Shown here in pieces: positions 8,560 to 17,529 of a stretch of 64,000 nt of DNA. The translations under genes and the position numbers were made by a program. This DNA is from CAVZCC01 sp963773765. GTDB taxonomy: Bacteria; Actinomycetota; Acidimicrobiia; Acidimicrobiales; Microtrichaceae. The stretch lies in the NCBI GenBank assembly GCA_963773765.1, contig CAVZCC010000001.1, forward strand, positions 372,001 to 436,000, given 5' to 3'. A model generated the notes under the pieces. That model saw nothing but the letters and a program-made list of their open reading frames with translations. It searched no databases and had not been told where the DNA came from. Within the stretch, counting starts at the first letter, position 1. Each line of letters starts with the position of its first letter.

Positions 8560-9189
8560 TCAGGCCGCCGGTGCGGCCTCGCGCCCGGCCCGTCCCTCCC
8601 GCAGGGCCCGGAGTCCCATGGGGAAGTAGCCGACGAACGCGATCATGGAGCAGGCCAGGCCGGGGATCGCCGCCCCCCAGGCGATGACCTCCAGCAAGGT
8701 GCGGGCCGTGTCGGACAGGCCGGTGTCGGTGGAGGCCAGGAACGCGGGGAACGCCACCATCATCCCGAAGGTGCCGGCCTTGCCGTACCACGTCACGTCC
8801 ATGCGCTTCGCCCCCAGGGCCGTGATGCCCACCACCCACGCCGACAGGATGACCTCCCGGACGACCACCACCAGGCCGAACCAGCGGGGACACCCGTCGG
8901 CGACGATGATCGACAGGACCCCCACGATCAACAGCAGCCGGTCCACGATGGGGTCGAAGGCCTTGCCGAGGGTGGACACCTGGTGGAAGTGGCGGGCCAC
9001 GTAGCCGTCGACCCAGTCCGTCGCCCCGAGGAAGGCGAGGAGCAGCGCGGCCCAGGCCCGTGCGTCCTGGGCGAACAAGAGCCACAGGAACACCGGGATG
9101 CACAGCAGGCGGACCAGGGTGATCAGGTTGGGGACCGTCAGGATCCGGTCCTCACCGGCCTCGGCCGGGGTGGTGGTCGCGTCGGCCAT
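8560..9189 (-). CDS. pgsA: CDP-alcohol phosphatidyltransferase (PgsA-like)
   Basis: A 209-aa membrane enzyme with about five hydrophobic segments. The full CDP-alcohol transferase signature D-x2-D-G-x2-A-R-x8-G-x3-D-x3-D is seen in DWVDGYVAR...GKAFDPIVDR. The family swaps CMP on a CDP-lipid for an alcohol; here this is probably phosphatidylglycerophosphate synthesis, though the alcohol acceptor cannot be read from sequence. ATG 9189 is preferred over ATG 9198 because a TACCAT -10 box ends 7 nt before it. The gene is divergent from the HIT gene. Confidence 0.87.
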   Translation of the reverse strand: MADATTTPAEAGEDRILTVPNLITLVRLLCIPVFLWLLFAQDARAWAALLLAFLGATDWVDGYVARHFHQVSTLGKAFDPIVDRLLLIVGVLSIIVADGCPRWFGLVVVVREVILSAWVVGITALGAKRMDVTWYGKAGTFGMMVAFPAFLASTDTGLSDTARTLLEVIAWGAAIPGLACSMIAFVGYFPMGLRALREGRAGREAAPAA

Positions 9190-9196
9190 CGTCGCC

Positions 9197-9215
9197 ATGG
9201 TAGGCGGCGTAGCCT
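9197..9215. promoter_or_regulatory. Divergent leaderless promoters of pgsA and the HIT gene
   Basis: TACCAT (9197-9202, minus strand) precedes pgsA by 7 nt and TAGCCT (9210-9215, plus strand) precedes the HIT start by 7 nt. The two start codons are only 33 bp apart. Confidence 0.5.
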
Positions 9216-9222
9216 CGGGCGC

Positions 9223-9675
9223 ATGGACGCTCAGAACGGTGGCCCCGAGCCCTCCGTGTTCACCATGATCATCTCCGGCCGCATCCCCGGCAGGTTCGTG
9301 TGGCGGGACGACGACGTGGTCGCGTTCCTGACGATCGCCCCCATCCGGCCGGGTCACACGTTGGTGGTGCCGGTGGCCCAGATCGACCAGTGGACCGACG
9401 TCCCGGCGGGCCTGTGGTCCCGGGTGGGCGAGGTCCAGCTCGCCGTCGGCAGGGCGTTGATGGAGGCCTTCCGGCCGGAGCGGGTGGGCGTGATGGTGGC
9501 TGGCCTCGAGGTGCCCCACTGCCATGTGCACCTGGTCCCGATCGACACCGAGGGTGACCTCAGCTTCGCCCAGGCCGACCCGGGGGCGACGGCGGACGCC
9601 CTGGACGCCGCCGCCTCACGGATCCGGGCCGCCCTGGTGGCCGCGGGCCACGGCGAACACGTTCCCGATCCCTGA
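9223..9675 (+). CDS. HIT-family nucleotide-binding hydrolase
   Basis: A 150-aa histidine-triad protein. The catalytic triad motif is HCHVHLVP (residues about 91-98). The N-terminal half is typical of bacterial HIT hydrolases (VFTMIISGRIPGRFVW, PGHTLVVPVAQIDQW). Such enzymes cleave AMP or other groups from phosphoramidates and dinucleotides. ATG 9223 has a TAGCCT box 7 nt upstream. It converges on the SRAP gene. Confidence 0.93.
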   Translation: MDAQNGGPEPSVFTMIISGRIPGRFVWRDDDVVAFLTIAPIRPGHTLVVPVAQIDQWTDVPAGLWSRVGEVQLAVGRALMEAFRPERVGVMVAGLEVPHCHVHLVPIDTEGDLSFAQADPGATADALDAAASRIRAALVAAGHGEHVPDP

Positions 9676-9702
9676 GCGGCCGGAGTCCCCGGCGCGCACC
9701 GC

Positions 9703-10449
9703 CTAGAGCAGCCGGCCGTCCTCCGCCACCGGGTCCACCACGTCCACCAGGTGCTCGCCCTTGTTGCGGACGCTGTTCACGTCGGTGGACACGGGGTGCA
9801 TCGTGATCAGCTCCGGCGGGGCCGGCACCAGGAACCGGCCGAGCTGCTCGGTGTCGTGCATCTCCGGGTCCAGCCACGTGGCCCATGCCGACGGGGCCAG
9901 GATGATCGGCATGCGGTCGTGGATGGCGGACATCGGCTCGTTGGCCGCACCGGTGATGATCGTCACGGACCGAACCGTCACCTCCTCGCCCTGGCCGTCC
10001 TCGGGCGATCCGGCTGCGGCCGGGGTCCCCCGCCACTGCTCCCACAGCCCGGCGAAGGCGTACGGCTCCCCGTCCGGCCGGTGGATGAAGAAGGGCTGCT
10101 TGCGCTTCTGGCCCGGCACGGCCTTCCACTCGTAGAACCCGTCCACGGGCACGATGCAGCGCCGCCTGGCGAAGGCGCGCCGGAACGCCGGTTTGGACGC
10201 CACCGTCTCGGACCGGGCGTTGATCATGCGGTTCCCCACCGACAGGTCCTTGGCCCAGGCCGGCACCAGGCCCCAGTGGAACGTGTCCAGACGGCGGGTG
10301 GACCCGTCCTCGTAGACCACGAACACGTCGGTGGTGGGAGCGGTGTTGAAGTTGGGCCGGTGCTCCAGCGCCTGCTCGGCCGTCTGGTCGACGTCGAAGT
10401 AGCGGGCCACTTCGTCCGGGGGCGAGGAGGACACGAACCGACCGCACAT
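9703..10449 (-). CDS. SRAP-domain (YedK/HMCES-type) protein
   Basis: A 248-aa SOS-response-associated peptidase-family protein that covalently traps abasic sites in single-stranded DNA through Cys2. All key elements are present: MCGRF start, NFNTAPT, NARSETV, the glutamate in GFYEWK, and the histidine in AIHDRMPIIL. A TAGGGT -10 box 8 nt upstream suggests a leaderless message. No LexA-type box was recognised. Confidence 0.94.
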   Translation of the reverse strand: MCGRFVSSSPPDEVARYFDVDQTAEQALEHRPNFNTAPTTDVFVVYEDGSTRRLDTFHWGLVPAWAKDLSVGNRMINARSETVASKPAFRRAFARRRCIVPVDGFYEWKAVPGQKRKQPFFIHRPDGEPYAFAGLWEQWRGTPAAAGSPEDGQGEEVTVRSVTIITGAANEPMSAIHDRMPIILAPSAWATWLDPEMHDTEQLGRFLVPAPPELITMHPVSTDVNSVRNKGEHLVDVVDPVAEDGRLL

Positions 10450-10457
10450 GGCCCATC

Positions 10458-10463
10458 ACCCTA
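10458..10463 (-). promoter_or_regulatory. -10 box TAGGGT of the SRAP gene (leaderless)
   Basis: TAGGGT is 8 nt before ATG 10449. It shares the 89-bp intergenic region with the glycosyltransferase promoter. Confidence 0.5.
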
Positions 10464-10522
10464 GGCGGGGCGGGTCGGTCGCCCGGTCCGTCACGCTCCC
10501 CGGAACCGAGGGTGGTCGCCGG

Positions 10523-10528
10523 TACGAT
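10523..10528 (+). promoter_or_regulatory. -10 box TACGAT of the GT2 gene (leaderless)
   Basis: GGTACGATCGG precedes ATG 10539 by 10 nt. The same 11-mer occurs at the trpS promoter near 37459. Confidence 0.5.
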
Positions 10529-10538
10529 CGGGCCTCCG

Positions 10539-11732
10539 ATGAGCGCCGATCCCCCGGTGGAGCCCCCACCCCCACGACAGGTCGGCGTGCCGGTCCTGTC
10601 GGTCATCACCCCCACCTTCAACGAGGCCGCCAACGTGCCGGAGCTCGTCCGGGAGGTGCACGCGGCGCTCGACGGCATCCCCCACGAGATCATCATCTCC
10701 GACGACGACAGCCCGGACCGGACCTGGGAGGTGGCCGACGGCATCGCCGCCGCGGACCCGTCGGTCCGGGTGATGCGCCGGTTCCACGACAAGGGCCTGT
10801 CCGCCGCAGTGCTGGACGGCATGTCCATCGCCCGGGGCGAGTACCTGGCCGTCATCGACGCCGACCTGCAGCACGACCCGACGGTCCTGCCCGTCATGCT
10901 GGGCCAGGTCCGGGGCGACACCGTCGACGTGTGTGTCGGGTCGCGTTCCACGGAGGGGGGCGGGTACGGCGACTGGTCCGCGTCGCGCCGCTTCGTCAGC
11001 TGGGTGGCGACCCTCATCGCCCGGGTGCTGCTCCGGGTGCCGGTCTCGGACCCCATGAGCGGGTTCTTCGTCGTGTCGCGGCGCGCCTACGAGGACGCAG
11101 CCCCCCGCATCAACCCCCGGGGGTTCAAGATCCTGCTCGAGTTCATCGGCCGGGACCGTGACCTCCGCGTCGGCGAGGTCGGCTACGAGTTCCGCACCCG
11201 CGTCCACGGCGAGACCAAGCTGAACCGCTCGGTGATCCGCTCCTACCTCCTGGCCGTGGCGGAGCTGCGCCTGGGACGACAGATCGACCCGGTGTTCCTG
11301 CTCTACGTCCTGGTGGGCATCGTGGGCCTGGGCGTGAACTCGCTGATGTTCACCCTGGCCGAGGCGCTGGGGTTCCCCCGGGTCAACACCGGGCTCAACG
11401 ACGCCGTCGACCCGATCTACACGTCGTTCGTGTTCAGCGTCATGGTCTCGATCCTCGTGCTGTTCGTGCTCAACAACGAGTTCACCTTCTGGGAGCAGCG
11501 CTACCGGGGCTGGCGGCTCCTCCCCGCGTTCATCGTCTTCTGGCTCATGTCCCTGGTCGGGACCCTGGTCCACGTGGCCATCTTCACCTACCTGCAGGGC
11601 ATCGGCTTCCTGCTCAGCGTGCTGGGCCAGGACCCGGCCCGCGTGGTGCACAACCTCATGGGGGCGCTGGTCGCGCTGGTGGTCAACTGGTACCTCAACA
11701 CCACCTACCTGTGGCGGCGACGCCTGCGCTGA
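10539..11732 (+). CDS. Dolichol/polyprenyl-phosphate-type glycosyltransferase (GT2) with GtrA membrane domain
   Basis: A 397-aa two-domain protein. Residues about 15-235 form a GT2 domain like polyprenol-phosphate mannose synthase (SVITPTFNEAANV, SDDDSPDRTW, DADLQHDP, SDPMSGFF). Residues about 250-390 are a GtrA-type domain with four membrane segments (NNEFTFWEQRYRGWR). It probably loads a sugar on polyprenyl phosphate at the inner face of the membrane. ATG 10539 is chosen over GTG 10512 because of the TACGAT box. A hairpin overlaps its stop. Confidence 0.9.
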   Translation: MSADPPVEPPPPRQVGVPVLSVITPTFNEAANVPELVREVHAALDGIPHEIIISDDDSPDRTWEVADGIAAADPSVRVMRRFHDKGLSAAVLDGMSIARGEYLAVIDADLQHDPTVLPVMLGQVRGDTVDVCVGSRSTEGGGYGDWSASRRFVSWVATLIARVLLRVPVSDPMSGFFVVSRRAYEDAAPRINPRGFKILLEFIGRDRDLRVGEVGYEFRTRVHGETKLNRSVIRSYLLAVAELRLGRQIDPVFLLYVLVGIVGLGVNSLMFTLAEALGFPRVNTGLNDAVDPIYTSFVFSVMVSILVLFVLNNEFTFWEQRYRGWRLLPAFIVFWLMSLVGTLVHVAIFTYLQGIGFLLSVLGQDPARVVHNLMGALVALVVNWYLNTTYLWRRRLR

Positions 11733-11748
11733 GCCCGCTGGGGCTCAG
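11729..11748. terminator. Hairpin overlapping both stop codons of a convergent pair
   Basis: CTGAGCCC and GGGCTCAG pair perfectly around GCTG, and the two stop codons lie inside the arms. This fits a compact bidirectional terminator. Confidence 0.5.
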
Positions 11749-12161
11749 GCGCCGCGGCCGGCGATGGCGCGGTCCATGGCCGCCACCACCTCCTCTGCGG
11801 TCGCACCGGGGCCGATGACCTCTGCGACGCCGGCCTCCCGCAGGACGGCCAGGTCCTGGTCGGGCACGATCCCACCCACCACCACCGGGGTGTCCAGGCC
11901 CTCGGCCCGCAGCCCGGCGACCACGGGCGGGGCCAGGGCCAGGTGCGCCCCGGACAGCATGGACAGCCCGACGGCGTCGACGTCCTCGTCCCGGGCCGCC
12001 GCCACCACCATCTCCGGTGTCTGGCGCAGCCCGGTGTAGATCACCTCGAAGCCGGCGTCGCGGAGCAGCCGCGCCACCACCTTCACGCCACGGTCGTGTC
12101 CGTCCAGGCCCAACTTGGCCACCAGCACCCGACCCCGGGCCCGCGTCGTGTTCGGGAGCAT
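11745..12161 (-). CDS. B12-binding small subunit of acyl-CoA mutase
   Basis: A 138-aa cobalamin-binding protein. It contains the base-off/His-on signature DGHDRG (D-x-H-x2-G), then SMLSGAHLAL and VVVGGIVPDQD. It supplies adenosylcobalamin to the large subunit encoded just upstream. The start ATG 12161 overlaps the large-subunit stop as TGATG, so the two are coupled. Small subunits of this size occur in isobutyryl-CoA, 2-hydroxyisobutyryl-CoA and archaeal-type methylmalonyl-CoA mutases. Confidence 0.92.
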   Translation of the reverse strand: MLPNTTRARGRVLVAKLGLDGHDRGVKVVARLLRDAGFEVIYTGLRQTPEMVVAAARDEDVDAVGLSMLSGAHLALAPPVVAGLRAEGLDTPVVVGGIVPDQDLAVLREAGVAEVIGPGATAEEVVAAMDRAIAGRGA

Positions 12162-13841
12162 CAGATGGCCGGGCTCTCGTCCCACCAGCCGAACACGTCA
12201 CCCATGGCCGCCATGGTCTCGCCCAGGGTGGCGTCGGCCCGGGCCGCCTCCAGCAGCGTGGGCATCAGGTTGACGGTCGGGTCGGCGGCATCGGCGCGGA
12301 CCCGGGCCAGGACCCGCTCCACGGCACCGTCGTCGCGGGCGGCGCGGACCTCGGCGAGTCGCTTGCGCTGGAGGTCCTCCACCGCGGGGTCGATGTACAG
12401 GGTCTCGGGCGGCGGTTCGTCGTTGCCCTCGGTGTGGCAGTTGACCCCGACCACCAGGTAGCGCCCGTCGTTCAGCCGGCGTTCCAGGTCGTAGGCGGAC
12501 TCGGCGATCTCGGCCTGGAACCATCCCTCCTCGACGCCCCGGATCGCGCCCTCCAGCATGGAGCCGTCACCCAGGCCGTCCACGTGGGCCAGCAGCTCCA
12601 GGGCCTGGCGCTCCATCTCGTCGGTGAGGGACTCCACGAACCAGGAGCCACCGAGTGGGTCCGCCACGTTGGCCACCCGGGACTCGTTGGCGATGACCTG
12701 CTGGGTCCGCAGCGCGATGCGCGCCGCCTTCTCGGTGGGGAGCGCCAGGGTCTCGTCCATGGAGTTGGTGTGCAGGCTCTGGGTGCCGCCCAGGACGCCG
12801 GCCAGGGCCTCGATGGCGGTCCGGACGATGTTGACCTCGGGCTGCTGCGCCGTGAGCGACACGCCTGCGGTCTGGGTGTGGAACCGCAGCTGGAGGGACC
12901 GCTCCGAGGTCGCCCCGTAGCGCTCGGGCATCCACCGGGCCCAGATCCGCCGGGCCGCCCGGTACTTGGCGATCTCCTCGAAGAAGTCGATGTGGGCGTT
13001 GAAGAAGAAGCTGAGCCGGGGGGCGAAGGCGTCCACCTCCAGGCCGGCGGCGATGCCCTGCTCCACGTAGGCGAACCCGTTGCCCAGGGTGAACGCCAGC
13101 TCCTGGGCCGCGGTCGACCCGGCCTCGCGGATGTGGTAGCCCGGACACCGAGATCGGGTGCCACCGGGGCATCTCCGCGGCGCAGAACCGGACGGTGTCG
13201 TCCACCAGGCGCATGGAGGGCCGGGGCGGGTACAGGAACTCCTTCTGGGCCTGGTACTCCTTCAGGATGTCGTTCTGGAGGGTGCCGCCGAGCGCGGCCC
13301 TGGGCGTCCCGCCCGCCTCCGCTGCCGCGATGAACATGGCGAAGATCGGCGCCGCGGGCGAGTTGATCGTCATGGAGGTGGTCACGGCCCCCAGGTCGAT
13401 GCCACGGAACAGGTCCTCCATGTCGGCCAGCGAGTCGACCGCCACCCCGCAGCGGCCGACCTCGCCCAGGCACAGCGGGTCGTCGGAGTCGCGGCCCATG
13501 AGGGTCGGGAGGTCGAACGCGACCGACAGCCCGTCACCACCGTGGGACAGGATGTCCCGGAACCGCTCGTTGGTGTCCACCGGCGTGCCGAACCCGGCGA
13601 ACATGCGCATGGTCCAGACCTTGGTCCGGTACATGGAGGCATAGGGGCCGCGGGTGTACGGGAACTGTCCGGGGAGCTCGCCGGGACCGGGGTCGTCCGG
13701 GCCGTACACGGGCTCCAGCGGGATCCCGGACATGGTGGTGGCCTCCACCTCCCGGCGCGGCGACGAGTCGAAGGAGTCCTGCCACGCCCGCCAGGCGTCG
13801 GCCGGGGTGGGTTCGGAACCTGGTTCGTCGGTCACGGCCAT
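12161..13841 (-). CDS. Acyl-CoA mutase large subunit, isobutyryl-CoA-mutase-like, frameshifted
   Basis: About 559 aa once one shift is repaired. It is the TIM-barrel substrate domain of the methylmalonyl-CoA mutase family (RGPYASMYRTKVWTMR, LSVAFDLPTLMG, QSLHTNSMDE). At the two positions that set specificity it has Phe in WTMRMFAGF (Tyr89 of methylmalonyl mutase) and Gln in EYQAQKEFLYPP (Arg207). Phe/Gln is the published signature of isobutyryl-CoA mutase. The frame breaks at CCC 13140-13142, where HPISVSG should run into YHIREAG. The start ATG 13841 has a TACCAT box 6 nt upstream. No MeaB-like chaperone gene is nearby. Confidence 0.9.
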
Positions 13842-13847
13842 CCTCCG

Positions 13848-13853
13848 ATGGTA
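13848..13853 (-). promoter_or_regulatory. -10 box TACCAT of the mutase operon
   Basis: TACCAT is 6 nt before ATG 13841. A GGAGG also lies directly against the start codon, too close to act as a normal ribosome site. Confidence 0.4.
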
Positions 13854-13888
13854 GAGGGCGCCGGGGCCCGCGATTCCATCCGCCACGC

Positions 13889-15520
13889 TCAGGCGAAGGA
13901 CCCCCTGGCCCCGGACGCGGGGAGGATCTCGATGCGATCCGCCCCCGGGGTCAGGCGGAAGCGGGCACCGTCGACGGCACCGGCGTCCGGATCCGTGGTG
14001 TCCACCAGGCGCACCGTGACCACCAGCTCCTCCGGCGTCACGTCCACCACCGTGTAGCCCTGGTCGATCAGGTTCATGTAGCGCAGCGAGCCCTCGTTCT
14101 GGGTCAGGACGTAGCGCTCGGCGGTGCGCAGGACCTCCTCCGCCACCATCGTGGGCAGGTCGCCCAGGAACGACCTCCGGGGATCGGGGTCCGCGGTGAG
14201 CGACCCGGTGCAGAAGTCGAACGCCGCGGTGGGCGAGCCGGCCAGGTCCGGGTCGGGTCGCAGGTCCGAGGCCAGGTAGACGTGGGTGTGCCCGCTCAGG
14301 AAGGCGGTGTCGGTGATGCCGCTGTCCACCAGGTACTGCAGCAGGTCCCGGCGCTCCACCATGTAGTCGTCCCACGCCTCGTTCGGGGCGTAGATCCCGG
14401 GGTTGGGGGGCAGGTCGGGCCGGAACGCCCGCAGGAACTCCAGGTTGACCAGGCGCCAGGGGTTGATGTTGTACGGGTTGCCGACGAGGCGCCACACGGA
14501 GCCCGATGCGGCCAGCGCCCGGCGCAGCCAGGCGTTCTGCTCGGCGCCCAGGGTGGTGCGGGTCGGCTCGTAGGCGCCGCCACCGGAGGTGTACACGACC
14601 GAGTCGACGGCGGGGTCCCGGTAGGCCCGCACGTCGATCATGGTCAGGTCGGCCAGGGTTCCCCATCCCAGTTGGCGGTGGAGCCGCTGGTCCCCGGGAT
14701 CCAGCAGGGGGAAGTGCTCGAAGTACGCCTGCTTGGCCGCCGCCAGTCGGTCGGGCGGCCCGGTGCGGTCGATGCCGTTGTAGAACTCGCCGTCGTCCCA
14801 CATGGTGACCATGGGAAGGGTGGCGTGCAGGTCCCGGAGGAGGGGCTGGGCGTGCCACCGCCGGTAGACGTCCCGGTAGTCGTCCAGGGTGATCGTGGCG
14901 TCGTCGGAGACGTACACGTAGTCGCCCAGGTGCATGAAGAAGTCCAGGTCCGGTTCCGCCGCGGCAGCCCGGTGGGCCACGAACCAGGAGTCGTTGATCT
15001 GCTGGCAGGACGCGTAGGCGAAGCGGAGGCGGTCCGGGCCGGCCCCCGGTGCGGGGGCGGTGCGGAGGCGTCCGGTCCGGCTCACCGTCGCCCCTGCGCC
15101 CGTGGTCTCGAACCGGTAGGCGTACCAGCGGTCCGGGTCCAGGTCCTGGACCGGGACCGTCACGGTGTGCCCCGTCGCCGCCGTGGCCACGGCCAGCCCA
15201 CCGGCGCGGACGGAGGTGAAGGCGTCGTCGTCGGCGACCGTCCACAGCACGGGCACGTCGGCGCCACCGGCGGGGGCCTGGAGCCGCGTCCAGATGACGC
15301 CGCGGTCCGGGAGGGGGTCCCCGGCCTTGACGCCGTCCAGGAACGGGGCCGGGTCGGGCACGCCGGCAGGCGGCGTGGGAGGGGTCGTCCCCGGTGCCGG
15401 CACCGTGCACCCGTTGATGACCACCGCCGCGGCAGAGCCGAAGCCCAGCGCGACGAGGAGCTCGCGTCGACTCAGCGCACGCGACCTGGATCCCACCTGG
15501 GTCCGTGATCGCCCGGACAT
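13889..15520 (-). CDS. PhoD-like alkaline phosphatase/phosphodiesterase, Tat lipoprotein
   Basis: 543 aa. The N-terminus has a twin-arginine motif SRREL, a hydrophobic stretch and a lipobox ending in INGC, so it is exported folded and lipid-anchored. The PhoD metallophosphatase domain shows ASCQQ, HLGDYVY, WDDGEFYNG and LSGHTHVY. The usual DDHE motif reads DDGE here, a histidine-to-glycine change in a metal-site loop. ATG 15520 follows a GGAGG. It probably releases phosphate from extracellular esters or teichoic-type polymers. Confidence 0.88.
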   Translation of the reverse strand: MSGRSRTQVGSRSRALSRRELLVALGFGSAAAVVINGCTVPAPGTTPPTPPAGVPDPAPFLDGVKAGDPLPDRGVIWTRLQAPAGGADVPVLWTVADDDAFTSVRAGGLAVATAATGHTVTVPVQDLDPDRWYAYRFETTGAGATVSRTGRLRTAPAPGAGPDRLRFAYASCQQINDSWFVAHRAAAAEPDLDFFMHLGDYVYVSDDATITLDDYRDVYRRWHAQPLLRDLHATLPMVTMWDDGEFYNGIDRTGPPDRLAAAKQAYFEHFPLLDPGDQRLHRQLGWGTLADLTMIDVRAYRDPAVDSVVYTSGGGAYEPTRTTLGAEQNAWLRRALAASGSVWRLVGNPYNINPWRLVNLEFLRAFRPDLPPNPGIYAPNEAWDDYMVERRDLLQYLVDSGITDTAFLSGHTHVYLASDLRPDPDLAGSPTAAFDFCTGSLTADPDPRRSFLGDLPTMVAEEVLRTAERYVLTQNEGSLRYMNLIDQGYTVVDVTPEELVVTVRLVDTTDPDAGAVDGARFRLTPGADRIEILPASGARGSFA

Positions 15521-15604
15521 GGCCGCCTCCCCTTCGACCCGGCCACAGCCCGACCGGGTCGCACAGCAGTGTGGCACCTCTGGTGCCCCGTGGCCACGGC
15601 CGGC

Positions 15605-17427
15605 TCAGAGACGGGAGGCCACGTTGGCGGCGATGGCGGCCAGGGCGTCGGGGGGTGATCCGTCGGTGACGTCGTAGCGGACCGAGACCACGATGGTGTA
15701 CCGGCCCCGGACCAGCAGGGCCGAGGCCTCCCACACGGTGCCGCCGACGTCACGGGCCGGCGGGCGCACCCACGTGTTGTAGGTGGCGCCGTCGGGCAGG
15801 CCGGGCAGTTCCACGTCCTGGTGCGAGACCTGGAGCGACTCCGGGCTCCGTCGGTCGGGAGGCAGGTCGAACCCGGTGCACTCGTCGTCCTGGAGGCCGG
15901 CCTCGGTGGCCAGCGCGACCGCCCACTCCGCCGCGTCCCGCTCCGTGTCGAACGCTCCCACCAGCACCACGGCCGTCTGCTCCCCGGAGCTGGCCGTCTT
16001 CTCCCAGGACCCGGTCACCGTCAGGGGCCTGGTCATGATGCCGGCGCACCCGGCGGCCCCGACCACGGGGTTGAACCCCTGGTACCGCGCCACGGCCGGG
16101 AAGGCGGTGAACTCCCTGGTGGGCAGGTCGGCGGTGACCACCTGGGGGCCGAGCGGTTGCATGATCGCCTCGGCGTCGGCCAGGCGGGCGTCCAGGTCAC
16201 CGTCGGCTGACTCGATGCCGTCCACGTCGTAGGTCACGTCGGGCTGGATGCCGCCCGTCGGCGAGCCGGACGTCGTGGGAGGGGCAGTCGGTCGCGGTCG
16301 TCGTGGTGCTGGTGGCGTCCGCTCCGGCACCACCCCGGCCGTCGTCCCGGACGAGCCACAGCAGGCCCACCGAGCGCGACGGCGGCCAGGGCGGCGCCGA
16401 CCGCCCCCCGGGTCCACCGTCGGCGGCCCACCCCGGATTCACCGGACCTGACCGCTGTACGCGCCGGCTCGATGGTGTCGGGGCCGGCGGCTTCACCCGG
16501 TTCCACGGTGGGTGCCGGAGGCAGGTCGTCGAAGACGACCATCTCGTCCACCGTGGAGCCGGCGGCCCGCTGCAGCGCCCGGAGGCGGTCACCGAACTCC
16601 TGGGCCGACGCGGGACGGGCTCCCGGGTCCGTGGCGGTCGCGTCCGCGATGAGGTCGGCCAGCGGGCCGGGCACGACCGTGCGGTCCAGCTCCCGCCGCT
16701 CCCCCCGGCTGAGCCGCCCGACGATCAGGAGCGGGCTGTCACCCGGCTCCCCCAGGGCGGGGCGACCGTCCAGCAGTTCGAAGAGGGTCGACCCCAGCCC
16801 GTAGATGTCGGTGCCCGGCGACGGGCCCGAGCCGTCGAAGAGCTCCGGTGCGGCGTAGAGCGGGGTGAGCGCGGGGAGCCGGGTGGAGGCGCCGGCGGTG
16901 CTGAGGAACCGGGACACGCCGAAGTCGGCCAGCGCGGGCTCGCCGGAACGGCCGGTCATGACGTTCTGCGGCTTCAGGTCGCCGTGGATGATCCCGTGCA
17001 GGTGCGTGGTCTGCAGCGCCCCGCACAGGCGCACGCCGATCCGCAGCACCTCGTCCGCCGGGAGCGGACCGGTGTCCTCCAGTCGCTGGGCCAGGGTGCC
17101 GCCGGGCAGGTACTCCGCCACCAGGTAGGGCCGCCCGTCGTCGCACAGGCCGGCGTCGAAGACCGTGACGATGTTGGGGTGCGGCGTCAACCGTCCCAGG
17201 GTGCGGCACTCGTTGACGAAGAGCGTCTCCTCCAGCTCGGGCTGGCCGGGCAGGTCCAGGACCTTGACCGCCACCTCCCGGCCGAAGCGGGTCTGGGTGC
17301 CGAGGTAGACGACGCTCGACGCGCCGCGGCCCAGCACGCGGTCGATCCGCACGCCGGGCACCGCCGGCCGAGACGGTGCTGGTGCGCCCGTTCCCGGGGC
17401 GTCGGCCGACGCCTCCTTCCCCTCCAT
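15605..17427 (-). CDS. Transmembrane Ser/Thr protein kinase with extracytoplasmic domain, two frameshifts
   Basis: About 606 aa after repair. The N-terminal Hanks kinase is complete: GRGASSVVYLG, the lysine in VAVKVLDL, HGDLKPQN, ADFG, and an APE motif in YAAPELF. A membrane segment follows at about 375-390 (AALAAVALGGLLWLV), then a secreted domain of about 200 residues with two cysteines and no family I recognise. One extra C in CCC 16366-16368 shifts the frame inside the membrane segment. A second insertion lies around 16280-16300 in a Thr-rich linker. ATG 17427 has a TACACT box 7 nt upstream. Confidence 0.88.
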
Positions 17428-17434
17428 GGGCCCG

Positions 17435-17440
17435 AGTGTA
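17435..17440 (-). promoter_or_regulatory. -10 box TACACT of the kinase gene (leaderless)
   Basis: TACACT lies 7 nt before ATG 17427. Confidence 0.45.
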
Positions 17441-17454
17441 GGAGGCCCGGACGC

Positions 17455-17486
17455 GGCAGGACCCCCGCCGGGGCGGGGGCCCTGCC
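17455..17486 (-). terminator. Strong GC hairpin downstream of the small lipoprotein gene
   Basis: A 15-bp stem with one wobble pair and a 2-nt loop lies 44 bp after the lipoprotein stop and before the kinase promoter. It separates the two minus-strand genes. Confidence 0.6.
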
Positions 17487-17529
17487 CGGTCCCCCGCCCG
17501 CGCGAGGGGTCGAGGGTCGCCGGCGTCGG

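Noticed and set aside
12567..15734. A single minus-strand open frame of over 1,000 codons across the phosphatase and mutase genes
   Set aside because: It is mostly the out-of-frame shadow of the PhoD-like gene in very GC-rich DNA; only its mutase N-terminal part is real.
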